From assembly GCA_015039365.1 (NCBI GenBank), contig WION01000202.1, positions 36,707 through 100,706 of the forward strand: DNA of 64,000 nucleotides, read 5' to 3'. Below, in pieces: positions 44,870-56,600 of the stretch; the stretch's first letter is position 1, and the number at the start of each line of letters is the position of its first letter. Origin of the DNA: Amanita rubescens. Taxonomy: Eukaryota > Basidiomycota > Agaricomycetes > Agaricales > Amanitaceae. The position numbers were made by a program, and so were the translations under genes. The notes below the pieces were generated by a model. That model was not told the DNA's origin and did not search any database. It saw nothing but the letters and a program-made list of their open reading frames with translations.

Positions 44870-45885
44870 TTAAACCAAAAGCGCAACCAAGGCAGCACCA
44901 ATGATACCAGCAGTTCCAAACATCGCAGAGTTGGCAGAGGCGGCGCTTTTGGTGCTGGTCGAGGAAGCAGAGCTGCCGGTACCACTTCAATGATTCGTTA
45001 ATATTGTACAACAAGTAATAGATGATAACGCACGTTGATGTGCCAGTGGCTGCACCGGTGGTCGCACGAGTGGTTGTACCACCTGATCCCGTGGTAGCGG
45101 GAGTAGTAGCTGGATGAGTAGCAGAAGAACCTGACACAGCGGAAGTGGCAAGAGCCGTACCAGAAGAACCTGACACACCAGAAGTGGCAGGAGCCGAACC
45201 ACCAGAACTGAGTGGTTGGCCAACACAACTTGAGTTGGCTGCAAAAGTAAGTCACAACATTATACACGAATCGAGAGAATTTCCACATACAACCAGAGTT
45301 GATAGTGAAAGCTGCAGTCTGAGCAGTTGCACCCGACGAGTCGCGGATAGTTAAACCGATCGACGTTCCTATTAACAGAAATGGGCCATCATTATCTTGG
45401 TACGTTTTCCCTGACTCACCAGCAGCAATGTTGACGAACCACGTATAGGAATTTCCTTGTTGCTCGCCGAGGTCCTCAAGGGCCTGGCCATTTGGACTAG
45501 CGCCAGGAAGAACGCTGCTCTAAGTTAGTTACTGCTAACGGCACTGTGATAGAAAAGGTCACCTCTATATTAGTAAAAAAACGTGATTTCAAGCTTAAGT
45601 CGTGAATTAAATATTGTAACATCGAAACAAACCAAAAAGTATGGGGCTTAAGTGGTGGTTAACGATTGAAAATTAACAGAAAATAGTGAAACACAAACAT
45701 TGTCCTCCGTTCCATGTAAGAAGAGCAGGTTGACAAACAACAACATTAGCTCTGCCATTTCGGATAAGCGGTTGGTGGGAAGTACAATAGGCGATCGCTT
45801 ACGGGGTATTGATCTGGAAGGTGGTCTGAGCCAATACACGGGAGGCAGTGAAAAGGACAACGGGGATGGAGAGGAGGGAACGCAT
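44870..45885 (-). CDS. GPI-anchored Ser/Thr-rich cell-wall protein with Kre9/Knh1-like domain
   Basis: The start MRSLLSIPVVLFTASRVLAQ is a signal peptide, followed by TTFQINTP, then SVLPGASPNGQALEDLGEQQ, GNSYTWFVNIAAGTSIGLTI and RDSSGATAQTAAFTINSG, the Ig-like Kre9/Knh1-type N-terminal domain common in Agaricomycetes. A Ser/Thr/Ala/Gly stalk with repeats (SGVSGSSGTALATSAVSGSS) leads to a GPI-attachment signal: small residues (SAASANSAM) and the hydrophobic tail GTAGIIGAALVALLV before the TAA at 44870-44872. At least four introns. It would be exposed at the cell surface and O-glycosylated. A TATTTAA element lies about 70 nt upstream. Confidence 0.75.
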
Positions 45886-46488
45886 GGTTGCCGGACGTCG
45901 TTGGGAAGAACGAAAGAAACGTGCAAAGGGAAATTCTCTGGGAAAGCAACGTTAAATAGGCTGCGGACAAACTTGTTTACATAAATAGCTCATGACAACC
46001 TAACGGATTCTCATCATTTTTCCGACTGTTTGTCGATCAATTCTCTGCACATTTCCAGACGTACTTAGCGAATTAGTTATGGGCTGTCAAGGATGGGTTT
46101 CACGGCGCAGCAACCGTGAAAGGGGAGACTTCATGTTATCATGGAGTGGGGAGAATACCACGCCGTGGGAAATTTGCATCAAGGTAATGCGTTTATTGAA
46201 TTTGATATCAGGCCATGCGCGATTGTCTAATTATAGCATCAAATATAATCTTAGCTCCGGATTTTGAGCTTCACTAAGATCTGACAGTAGTAGCCATACA
46301 ACAGCGTAGAAGCCAAGCACATTTCATGGGCGCTCATGGACTTATCGTGGGCATGGGGGAATTCGGAGAAGTGATGACATACTCTCAGGCTAACTGTCAA
46401 ACAACAGATGCAATAGAGATTTACGTAACAACATGTTGGGTTATGTACATACAAGGTTAGCGGCAAATACAATAGGCTGTTGGAGAGT
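45886..46488. other. Intergenic, 600 nt
   Basis: Upstream region of the GPI-protein gene and 3' flank of the next minus-strand gene. No gene recognised. Confidence 0.4.
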
Positions 46489-47553
46489 TCACGCTATCAT
46501 CCTCAGCGTCGTATCCAGCCCATAGTGGTCGCTAACAAACTGTGGCATGCTGTCCCCGCTCTCAAGGTTTTTGACAATGACCCCCATCCCCACTCGCTCA
46601 GGCGTATCTACTTCGTATTCATCCAGCGGCAAATATAATACCTTGTCCAGCCTCCCTGCTGGGTATTGTGATGGACCCTGATACCCCCAGGTGTGGCCTT
46701 CCTTCGTATCTTCCGATTTATTCCATGCATCGCGTAATCCGAGTTCCGCAGGATACTCGTGTTCATTCGGCCCGATGGCATTCATATCACCTGCAATAAC
46801 TCCTCCGCAGCGCTCTCCCCCTACAAACAATAACTTTGAAAGCACGTCCAACTGCATGCGCCTTGCAGTCAGTCCTCTTGGCAGCGACTCGAGATGCGTG
46901 TTGATCACGCGGATGACAGACGTCGAGCCCCTACTGCCATCCGCATCCTTCGCAGGATCATTGAGCCTAATGTCAACAATGACGCCCGTCCGCTGGTATA
47001 TGCTTGATGCGAAGTGCATTATATAGCATCCAACTAGGGCAGTTGATCGCGATACCAGAGTGACATTGCCGTACATGGCATTGCCAGGCCACTTTTCGGG
47101 CGATTTCGGTGTGATGACAAAATGTGCTCGGACCCATGAGTTGGCGAGAAGGTGAGAGAATGCAGTGGCGTTGAGCTCCTGGAGCAAAATGCAGCAAGGC
47201 TCTGGCGTCTCGCCTTCTTTGCACCCCAGGATGTCCATTTCTAAATGCCGAAGGGCGGCATCTAGTCGCTCGACTACGGCCAGCGCGTCATAGTTGATGT
47301 TCCATGTGATGATGCGAACATAGGATGGACACTTGCTATCGTCCACTTTGTCTAGATGGATGTGCTTCCACCCTTTTATCGCAGCTCGGTATCGATATGC
47401 ATTTGACTTGATGAGTAGGTTTGGAATAACGGGGGCTGTCATGTTGGGCATTTTGTGCGCATGCGATGGATGCGAATGGTCGGGAAAGTTCTCGTGGCGT
47501 TGAGTTACTCGCTGGCGTTGTTTGTGAGGAAGGAATGCAGTCCATAGGTTCAT
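46489..47553 (-). CDS. Endonuclease/exonuclease/phosphatase (EEP) domain protein, TDP2-like
   Basis: A single exon encodes 354 residues. Motifs of the EEP fold occur in order: VRIITWNINYDA (metal-binding Asn), CILLQELNA (Glu), SIYQRTGVIVDIRL, RVINTHLESLPRG (Thr-His), GGVIAGDMNAIGPNEHEY (GDMN) and QFVSDHYGLDTTL (SDH). These are the catalytic residues of Mg-dependent phosphodiesterases such as TDP2, Ape1 and Ccr4; overall length and the NTHLES motif are closest to TDP2-like proteins that remove covalent protein-DNA links. No signal peptide. Met 1 precedes a basic, His-rich 34-residue leader; an internal Met (MPNMTAPVIP) is an alternative start. Confidence 0.75.
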   Translation of the reverse strand: MNLWTAFLPHKQRQRVTQRHENFPDHSHPSHAHKMPNMTAPVIPNLLIKSNAYRYRAAIKGWKHIHLDKVDDSKCPSYVRIITWNINYDALAVVERLDAALRHLEMDILGCKEGETPEPCCILLQELNATAFSHLLANSWVRAHFVITPKSPEKWPGNAMYGNVTLVSRSTALVGCYIMHFASSIYQRTGVIVDIRLNDPAKDADGSRGSTSVIRVINTHLESLPRGLTARRMQLDVLSKLLFVGGERCGGVIAGDMNAIGPNEHEYPAELGLRDAWNKSEDTKEGHTWGYQGPSQYPAGRLDKVLYLPLDEYEVDTPERVGMGVIVKNLESGDSMPQFVSDHYGLDTTLRMIA

Positions 47554-47736
47554 TTGTACATCCGATTGTTGTTGTGGGTGCAGGTCACTAATCGATGCCC
47601 TTTATCAAGTGGTGCTATATCGCCTGACCAGGTTTAAAACTTCCATCCTCACGATAGGCACGAGGCAACGCATGTTCCGTGTTCGCCTGATCCTCCTACG
47701 TATTACTCAGAGTAGTTATAATAATAGCCATAAAAT

Positions 47737-49403
47737 TCATAGCTCAGATTCCGCCCGACCTATTTTCTCCTCCTTCTGCGTGAACGCACGAAGAACATTG
47801 AATTTAACCTTAATTTCGTCTAATTTAGCATCTGAAAGTGTTCGTTTCTTCAGGATGGATTCCAATCTGCGGATCTTACGTCGGTCCATAAATAGGAACT
47901 CTGTAACCTCAACTCACCGCTTGGACTCCTTTTCAATATATTCCGCAGCCCCATTAACGATCTTATCCATAACCTTTAGGTAATGCTTGGCATCAGCTTC
48001 GACGTTCTTCGCCAAAGACAGAGCTTCTTGGTAGACCGCTTTCTTCGCATCTGTAGCAGCCTCGAAGAATTTCTGGGCTAATGAATCGAATTCGGGTAGA
48101 CGGCCGGCCTATACGAGTGTTGTCAATAAACATGGCGTTCAGGAGAGTAGTATGACAAACGTCATCATTCAAGCCTCCCTCAACAGCCCGCTTGGTACCA
48201 CATTTCTCATTCAAAAACTTGACGAAATCAACAGCGGTCCTTCCACCTTTGTATTCAAATGCGTCCTTCGAGCCGGCAGGGAAGAATTTAAGTGTTGGGT
48301 ATCCCTTTACATCGTATCGCTCAGCAATGCCCTTGTTCTTCTGATCATCCGCATCTACATTAGCGACAATGCACTGGCTCTGAATCAGTATCAAGTCGGA
48401 TACTTGTTTAGTCTACTCACATTGCTCTCAGATTTGAAAATCTTGGCGACTTCAATTCCATGAGACAGGAACACCATTATAATTCAAAAAATCGCACCGT
48501 CATTATATATCGGCTTAAGAGTTTTGCAGTGACCACACCATGGTGCCTAGAATATAAGTCAGTACGACGAATAAAAAAGGAAAGGGCGGCACCCACAGTG
48601 AAGGATACGAGAACATTCTTGGATTCATCCTGAAATGCATATTAGTTCAAGCTTCCAACAACAAGGCATCGACACCGACAAGAGCAACTCCATCGAAATC
48701 CTTGTAATCAAGAATACGGTATTCAGGAGCAGGAGGAGGCTTTATGTTCGATTTAACGCCTGATTTTTGAGATACACTGCATGACGTTAGCATATATGTT
48801 GACAATTGTACCATTAGGAGACCTACAATGCCGCTAAAGTATCCAAATCGCGTCCAGCCTCGTATGGTTCGTCCTTGCCATCGGCGCTAAACCATTTTAG
48901 GGCTGAAATACGACATGTTCAAGTCTATGACTAAAGAAATAGTGCTGGACATACTTGGGAATCCCGAAACGCCGTACTTTTGTCCAAGAGGTTTGCCATT
49001 GCCATCAGCGTCTACCTTCGCAATGACTACCTTGTCTTTGGAGTTTGCGAAAGCATCAGCGAGTTGCTCGTACACAGGAGCCAAGTTCTACGAAGGGTGA
49101 TAAGTACGAGTTCAGTAATGTTTACCGCGTGACACACCTTGCAATGACCACTGCCAATGTGCAGAGAATGCGATTTATACGCGCGCTCTACATGAAAGTG
49201 AATCATGGACTTACCACCAAGGAGCGAAACTAATTGAGCATTAGTACCAAGGCCGCAACCTAACGTATGTGAACGTACAACTCGACGAGGGCAGGTTTTC
49301 CTTGACCAATGACGGAGTCGAAGTTGGATGAGTCAAGCTCTACAACATTGGATGCACTAACGGCCGCGACAAATGCAAAGGAGATGAAGGAAATAAACCT
49401 CAT
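47737..49403 (-). CDS. Protein disulfide isomerase, two thioredoxin domains plus ERp29C-like tail
   Basis: The start MRFISFISFAFVAAVSASNV is an ER signal peptide. The first thioredoxin domain [20 protein letters not shown] is assembled from microexons 49215-49229 (15 nt) and 49138-49150 (13 nt), with TGG TG|T GGT CAT TGC AAG joining perfectly. KVDADGNGKPLGQKYGVSGF follows. The second domain has [40 protein letters not shown] and YPTLKFFPAGSKDAFEYKGG. A helical ERp29C-like region follows (AKNVEADAKHYLKVMDKIV), ending EEKIGRAESEL with TGA at 47737-47739. Domain order matches fungal PDI-D/Erp38. The tail ESEL is a weak variant of HDEL/KDEL, so ER retention is uncertain. It oxidises and isomerises disulfides in secretory proteins. 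Head-to-head with SQT1. Confidence 0.85.
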
Positions 49404-49785
49404 CGTATGAGGAAGTCAAGGAGTAGGGTGACGTGTTAGGACAGAGTTAGGTTTGTCAGCATTTCTATCTGTCTCTATCTTAGTATCTATATAGTATACA
49501 TCGTACGTACTTACTTTGGTGCATAAGTACGCGATTATTTGTATTCTATGCACACTGGTTGTTTCGTGTAGCTCTCCGTACGGTCAGTTTCCTATTCCAC
49601 GTGGCTGACGATCAGAAAAAAAGTATTCGTAAGATCTTATCAAGCATGGCTCAGTCATTCGGTGTCACTACTAATCCAACGATTACGCAGAAGGCTCGGC
49701 TGGCACAAGTTACAAGTACTACTTAGTACTAAAGTAACCCATCAAAGAGTCCGCGTTCTCAATCATCTCAGCATTCCATCCACAG
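49404..49785. promoter_or_regulatory. Divergent promoter, PDI / SQT1
   Basis: 382 nt separate two start codons on opposite strands. No recognised TATA box or unfolded-protein-response element was found by eye. Confidence 0.4.
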
Positions 49786-51249
49786 ATGGCTGACCAGCAT
49801 GAAGATCAAATTATGCCCGAGGAAGACGAAGGCGAGCAATACATCGACACAAATGAAGTCGAAGTGGAATTACAAGATGACGCCGACTACCCGATGGAGG
49901 AAGAGGAAGAGGACGAGGATGATATCGCCACCGGATCTGCTGCAGGCCCTTCGCGTTCCGCGGAAAACAATTCTGTCCAGGATTTTCATTCTCATGATGG
50001 ATCCGTGTTTTCTGTTGCTTGCCACCCTACGGAACCCCTCGCTGCAACAGGCGGCGAGGACGACGTTGGGTACATCTGGGACATCACAGATGGTGAAATC
50101 ATCGAAAAGCTCACGGGACACACAGACAGCGTTACTAGCATCGCATTCAGTACTGATGGAGAGATGATCGCCACGGGGGGCATGGACGGCAAAGTTAGGG
50201 TATGGAGAAGAGTTGGGAAAGAGAATTATAGAATCTGGGAATTTCTAACGGAGCTCCAAGGTCCAGATGAAGTCATGGTAAGAAAAGTTCTCAGATTTCA
50301 TCTCGACTCTCGCGACTGACATGTTCGACAGTTTTTGCGGTGGCATCCGAAAGGCCCTGCTCTCCTTGCTGGGTCAAACGACTCAACGCTGTGGCTTTGG
50401 CAATGTAAGTTTCCATGATTCAGAAGATGCATGCAATCAAACGCCTTGCCAACAGTACCCTCGGGTAATACAATGCAGGTATTTGCAGGTCACACGGGTG
50501 CTGTCAATTGTGGCGAATTTACACCTGATGGTACGTGAAGATTTCCCTGCAAATGTCCTCCCTTTACAACCATAAATAGGCAAAAAGATCGTGTCTGCCT
50601 GTGCCGATAATACATTTATTATATGGGACCCTCGCTCACCCGCTCCTACCGTAAAGTTAACGGCTGACGATGCCAGATTTAATCTGGATGGTGTCACATC
50701 TCTGTCGGTCAACCTGTCTTCGACGCTTGCCGTAGTCGGTGGTGCCGCAGGCAGCGTACGTGTCGTTAGCCTTACGAAAGGAGAAGTCGTCGCGGCCCTC
50801 GGAGGGCATAAAGAGGGAGAGAGCGTTGAAGCGATCGTATTTGCCGACCTCCTGGGAAATAGTTCCGGCCCAGGTTACGCTATCACAGGCGGGACGGACG
50901 GAAGAATATGCGTTTGGGACCTTAGTACGAACAGGTTACGAACGACGTTCCAGCATGAGGTGAGGTGATAATGGAACATGCATTTTAGGAGTTGACTAAT
51001 CTATACTAGGACGCAATAACCAGTTTACTCGTTCATCCTGCGCCAAAACCTTACATCGTCGTTTCTGGATGCGCCGATGGTACGCTCCGAACATGGGACG
51101 CCCGTACCGGGACCATCATCAAAGAGCACAAGGGACACACAGCACCGGTTCTCGGTGCTTCGTTAGGTCTGAACGGATCTGTCGTTGTCAGCGGTGGAGA
51201 TGACGACAGTGCGCTAGTGTTCACGACAGAACCTGTCGATGATGAGTGA
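49786..51249 (+). CDS. SQT1: WD40 ribosome-assembly protein Sqt1 / AAMP homologue
   Basis: Exon 1 is 49786-50277, followed by short exons (50332-50404 and others) and introns of about 50 nt that all keep frame. An acidic N-terminus (MEEEEEDEDDIATGS) precedes WD40 blades HDGSVFSVACHPTEPLAATG, GHTDSVTSIAFSTDGEMIAT, FLRWHPKGPALLAGSNDSTL, GHTGAVNCGEFTPDGKKIVS, YAITGGTDGRICVWDL, HPAPKPYIVVSGCADGTLRT and GHTAPVLGASLGLNG, ending FTTEPVDDE. The acidic leader plus eight-blade-type WD40 organisation and the order of blades match AAMP/Sqt1, the dedicated chaperone of ribosomal protein uL16 (Rpl10) in 60S assembly. Length is normal. Confidence 0.85.
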
Positions 51250-51609
51250 CACGAGTGTGTTCCTTTATCAAGTTATTTTAAATATACTGCCCTGATGTTT
51301 TCCCGGGTCGTGATGACGAGAATTCATACACCTGGCCAATGCCGTATGCGAACTGAATCAACGCCTTTGAAAACTCTTTTTTACCTTCGCCTCGATTTCC
51401 CCGGTCCCACTGGACCTCAGAATCGGGGTGGCCCTACGCCGCGTACCAGGGTGTTTTCGTATAGCCAATGCACCTGGCGCTCTGAAGTTATTTTCTGATA
51501 ATTTATTCTAGGGAGGATTTAGGGAGCGATAGTTCGGAGCGGAGCTTTTTAAACACATAAAAACCGAACCAGTTTTTTCTCGTGTTCGTCATCCAAACGA
51601 GCATTCACA
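51250..51609. other. Intergenic, 360 nt
   Basis: SQT1 3' flank and upstream region of propeller paralogue B; an A-rich TTTTTAAACACATAAAAACC near 51544-51563 may be a core promoter element. No gene recognised. Confidence 0.4.
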
Positions 51610-53282
51610 ATGAGGTCACTTCTAGCCTTATGTCTTCTCGCCATTGCAGTACCTTCAAGTGCAATGGTCATTCGTTCACTCAATTCGACAGAGTGCGGAT
51701 CATCGACTAGTACAGAGGACATAATTGGTGCCATATATTGTAGGTCCTATTGGCCATATCACAATCAGTAGTAGCATTAATGTGCTATGTTACGCTTCAC
51801 AGTTACGACGAATGAGCCCAACGGTAATTACATCATATCATCTGCATTTGGGTCGGACGGGAAACTGGTGCACATGCTTTTGTCCGATCCGGCATGGATG
51901 GTATTTAAAATCGAGCGTGCAGTACTCGCAACAAGCCATCGCTACTGGTGGCTTTGGTGGCCGTGATCTGGATCCACCTGGTGAAGGCGAGCTCTTTAGC
52001 TCAGGGGTCGTCGAACCGTCTCCCCTTGGTGTGTTGGCAGTTGCGAATGTAAGGATTCACTGACGTCGTTTTTCCGTGATGATTATTGATGGCTCGTGCA
52101 AGCCGGGCTCTGATACTATTTCCCTTTTCAGCATTTCCGAGAGCGATCCATCTTCGCTTACACCCATTGGTACTCCGGTCTGGAGCAGAGGAGAGTTTCC
52201 CATCTCGGTTACATTCAATAATGCGGGAAACGTACTTTGTGCTTTGAATACCGGTGCCCTTAATGGCATAAGGTTGGCTACATCTTTTGGTCAGTGCATG
52301 AACACTATCTGACAATCGTCATCTCCAGCTGTTTCAATGTCGATAAGACTGAGGGCCTGACGCCTATTTCAGACACCACGAGGTACTTGCATTTGAATCA
52401 AACGTCCCCGTTGAGTGGTCCTGTGTCCGGAAGTGCCAGCCAGGTCATCTTTTCGGAGGACAATCAGCTATTGATCGTGGCCGTCAAGGGCCTCAACGGG
52501 ACAACTGACGCGGGCTATCTTGCGGTCTGGGAAGTTTATGAAAACTTCACACTTTCTCAAGATTTCAGTCGAGTCGCTTTACCGACAGGCGGATTTTACC
52601 CATATTCTCTTATGACAATTCCGGGTCAGAAAGCCGTTTTGGTAACTGATCCTGCATTGGGTTATGAGATATTTACCAATGTCTCTGGAAGTTCGAATAC
52701 CGGCGAATACCGCAACATTGGTGTCGGATCTTATGCGCGAACTATTCCAAATCAGCTGACAACTTGCTGGTCTGCATACAGTCCTATAAGTGAAAATTAT
52801 TACCTTAGTGATCTCGCCGACAATCGAATCGCGGTGATCAGTATAGACGGTAACCTGAATTCAACCATCGTCAATGTTGGTGGTTCAACACTATATTGTT
52901 TTATCCAACCTAACTTAAAGCGTCAGTACATTTCGCTCGGAAAAAACTTTGGTCCATTGGATATGGCGACAGTTTCGATAAATGGCCAAGGGTACGTCAA
53001 CTTTGTGTTCATCAAGATCGATTTATGGATCATATAGGCTCTCTAGCTTCCTGTATGTACTTTCTACAACGCCGCAAGCCGTGGATGTCTTCTCGGTGGA
53101 TAAACCAGGGAAAGCGGTGCACATTCAACGGTTCGATTATACTGCATTTGCCAAAAGCGCTGGGATCACGCTTCGTAAGTGGGGGGCATCGACCCCGACG
53201 TCTCATGGTGTAATCTCAAGCAATTTGTTTTCCAGACGCAAAGTACCTGGCTGGAATGAGCAGTTTCACCTGGAAGCAATAG
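51610..53282 (+). CDS. Secreted beta-propeller protein, lactonase-like (paralogue B)
   Basis: Signal peptide MRSLLALCLLAIAVPSSA. Frame-preserving exons read IGAIYFTTNEPNGNYIIS, SQQAIATGGFGGRDLDPPGE, GELFSSGVVEPSPLGVLAVA, GSDTISLFSISESDPSSL, GEFPISVTFNNAGNVLCALN, CFNVDKTEGLTPISDTTRYL, SQVIFSEDNQLLIVAVKG, LMTIPGQKAVLVTDPALGYE and a last exon ending SSFTWKQ with TAG at 53280-53282. The same landmarks in the same order occur in paralogue A at 35466-37062 (GEFP, SQVxFS, DxALGY, LTPIS/LVPIS). About 450 residues, several N-glycosylation sequons (SLNST, NGTTD, ENFTLS). Extracellular or cell-wall localisation is likely; substrate unknown. Confidence 0.75.
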
Positions 53283-53643
53283 CATATGACCTTACAATTC
53301 TCGAAGCCAGGCCAGGTACAGATCTTAAACATCCTAGCTGGTAGGGTTGTCCATGGAGTAAATTAATATTCTATAAGCATACCATGTAACTTAGAATGTT
53401 GCTGGCATGGGCACATTGAATTTCTATTTGGTGGTTAAATTGCCAAAATCTTGATAGGGATGCCACTAAAGCAAAGCATGAACAATGCGGCTGCGAGATA
53501 TATTTCAGCCTTATGTACGCTATGCGACTAGAAGTCAGCGCAATAAACAACGGGTCGCTATGGAGCTCTTATATGATTTATATGATACAACTACTTTGAA
53601 AGTTACATGAAAATTTACATGTTAGTACGCTAATCCCTATACA
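53283..53643. other. Convergent intergenic region
   Basis: 3' flanks of the propeller gene and the ankyrin gene. Nothing recognised. Confidence 0.4.
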
Positions 53644-56600
53644 TCACACAATGTCAACAAATGCATGCACTGCGACAAAGCTCATCTCCGCCTCCGTCTC
53701 TTCCTTTTGCATATCGTCCTCTACGGTGTTGTTCTTCGTACGATAGATGCACGTCAAGCTGCCGACGACCGATTCCTGGACGTCCAAGAGGTGCACAAGT
53801 TGGCGCTCGCCCTCGACATAGTTCAAGGCCTCCTTGATGACATCATACGTCGCATTATGATCTTGGACATCGGTCAGAATCTCCTTCTCCCGCTCGACAG
53901 CAACAGGTGCCTGTTGAAGTCTTCGTTTATGGTCTTCCATCTTTTCAGCAAATTCGAGGAGCCCTTTCTCTAACTTGGTATCCTTGCGAAGTTTCCCGAC
54001 CTTCAGCAACGAATCAATAGTCTCTCGCAAACGAGGTAACTCTTTTTCGAGACGAGCCAAGTCGAACCGCTCCGGGTCCTTATTAGCTGTGGTTGGAGCA
54101 GAGGTTGCAACCTGCAGGTTAAAAGTATCTTGAGAGAAATGGTTCATTCTTTCACGGAAGAGAGTAATAGTGGCAGATTCGGCTGCTGTAGAGCCAACAC
54201 CATCTTCCATGAACAGCGTAGACGGGGACGCATCGACCAACATCTTTGCTATACGCGACGAACCACAGCGAACTGCAATGTGGAGCGGGAGACATCCGTC
54301 AGAGTCACGGATTGTGTTTGCAACGTGCGAGCGAGCAAGAAGCAGTTCAACTGTCTTGATGGAACGTGCTTCGACTGCGAGGTGCAAAGGCTGTAAATTT
54401 CATCGATCACTTCTCGCGTTCTAACGATGTATAAGGAACGCTTACAGTTTTCAACTTTCCGCGGGTTTGTTGCTTGAACAGGGCTTCGTTAACATCGGAC
54501 GAGAGTTTCTTTAGTAAATGTTCCAAAAGGCGGTGTTTATCGCGTTTGCATAAGAAGTGATAAGGGTTTTGGCTATTGCAGGTCAGCTAATTCGATGGAT
54601 AAAAGAACAGGAAGATTTACCCAATGACATCAGTCTCCAGAGGGGAGACGTTCTTCGCCAACAGGAAATCCAATAGCTCCGTATCCACTTCGACGTAGGC
54701 CCTGACGGCAATTTGCAGTATGTTCAAATCAGAGATCTTGTACCTGTAAGATTCGCCAGTTCAGTGTTGTCCGGGTTCGAATATATCGTCGAAAACGTAC
54801 TTATCGTGAAGAGCAGCCTTCATCATATCCTTGTGTTTGGCGAAGAGAACTTTGAGCAGTCCCACCTTCCCGGACAACGCTGCTGCAGTGAGAGGTGACT
54901 CTCCCAAGGAGTTCGTTCTAAAACCGAGCCACTGAGGTAGAAGCTCCTTAAGATTCGTGATGGTTCTCAAACGTTCTGCTCGCTCATCGCTATGGCTCGC
55001 AGCATACGAGCGATACGCAGAGTAGGCCCTTTCACTGGCCAGGTAATCTACAACTTTTTCGGCATTGGCCTGCAGCGCTCTCCACAGCAACGGCGATTCC
55101 TGTATATCGACCCCTGCGTTTGGATCATTCTTTCTCGCGAGATCGGCGCGCTTCTTCCCATGAACTTTTAGTCCAAGATAGAGCTTATTCTGGTCGTTCA
55201 CAGGTATCGCATCCTTTGCCTCATGACGTACTGTCTTAAGGTCGATGCCTGTGCCCACGCGCCTGATAAGCTCGTCCAGCATGTCTGACCGATCATATGA
55301 CAATAGCAACTGTGTAAGATTGTTGGGAATGCTTTCGGGAATAGGAAGGTTGATAAGCATATTGAGTAATTTCACAAACGCCTCCAAGTCATCTTCTCTA
55401 ATGGCCTTGTCCAAAACGGTTTCGGGCTGATAGTTACCATCAACCACGTAACCGTATCGACGGGGTGTCGTGAAGAGTAGACCAGGCTTTACATCGCACT
55501 TGATCGTAGAAGGGCGTTTGGCGACGTCAACGTATAAGTTTTCCTTGTTCTTCTGCTCCACAGTTGCGTCTGAATCATAAGAACAATCTGATCCATCGTC
55601 ATCTATAAAACAACCGTTACGAACAGCCGACGCGTTGAAACCGGCGGATTTACCAATATCAATGTCATCAACCGAGAAAATAACTTCTTCCTCATCGGCT
55701 TCGTGTTGAGCAACGGCAATAGCGAGAACCAAGCGTGCTGTATCCCACTTTCGTCTCTCGACAGCAATCGAGAACGGCGTAAGACCTAAACTAAAGTCAA
55801 TGTTGACACACGATGAAAAGAATTGTTAACAAACCCGAAACATGACTTCCGAATCCTTGGGAATCCCGCAATATAGCAGTGATTTGAAGCGGTGTTTCGT
55901 TATGTTGAGCTCCTTCTGGGGGGAGGCACAATGCCTGAATTTTTTCGTTGTCACCGTTAAAGCACGCTTCGCAGAGCTCATGATATCGCGGAATTAAATA
56001 ACGTGGGAGATTAGTAAAATGATAACGCGACAAGGCTGCAAACTCGTAATCTTCGAAAGATGTTTCCTTTTCAAGATCGGGCTTGGCATAGTTGAGTCCA
56101 AGGAGTGCCCTTCCGGTTGAGTCGGACTTGAGTTTTTTTTCGACATCCAGCCCAGCCCACGTCTTGGCGCCAAGAGAAACAAGCAGCTCTTTCACGTCTT
56201 CAAAATATTGCTTGGTGCTTTCCATGCGTTCGACTTCAGTAATCTGGTTGTCCATCAACCTTGGATGACACCACAGATGACCATTCGTAATTTTAACGGT
56301 AAGAGTGGCATATTCTTTCCAGCTTGTCAGCTTTGAAAAGTCCACAGGCTTAGGCTCTTTCGCTTTCTGCCGGCACTTTATTTCCATTTCCATGGCTTGA
56401 ATAGCTACATTGACCCAATCGAGGATACTTTGCTTTTCGTCCTCCTTAGCATAAAGGGTATAGTTGGCCAGAATGCCTGTATTGAAATCGGCGCCCAACG
56501 AAATAAGCAATTGCACGATATCGTCATGGCGGTTAAGAGCCGTCTCGAGAGGACGATATGCTCGTGTGAGAAGGTTGTCATGTTGAAATAGAAAGCGAGT

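Noticed and set aside
44998..45288. Second minus-strand frame rich in Trp and Cys inside the GPI-protein gene
   Set aside because: It is an alternate frame of the low-complexity Ser/Thr stalk; the Ser/Thr/Ala/Gly frame fits the signal peptide and GPI tail.
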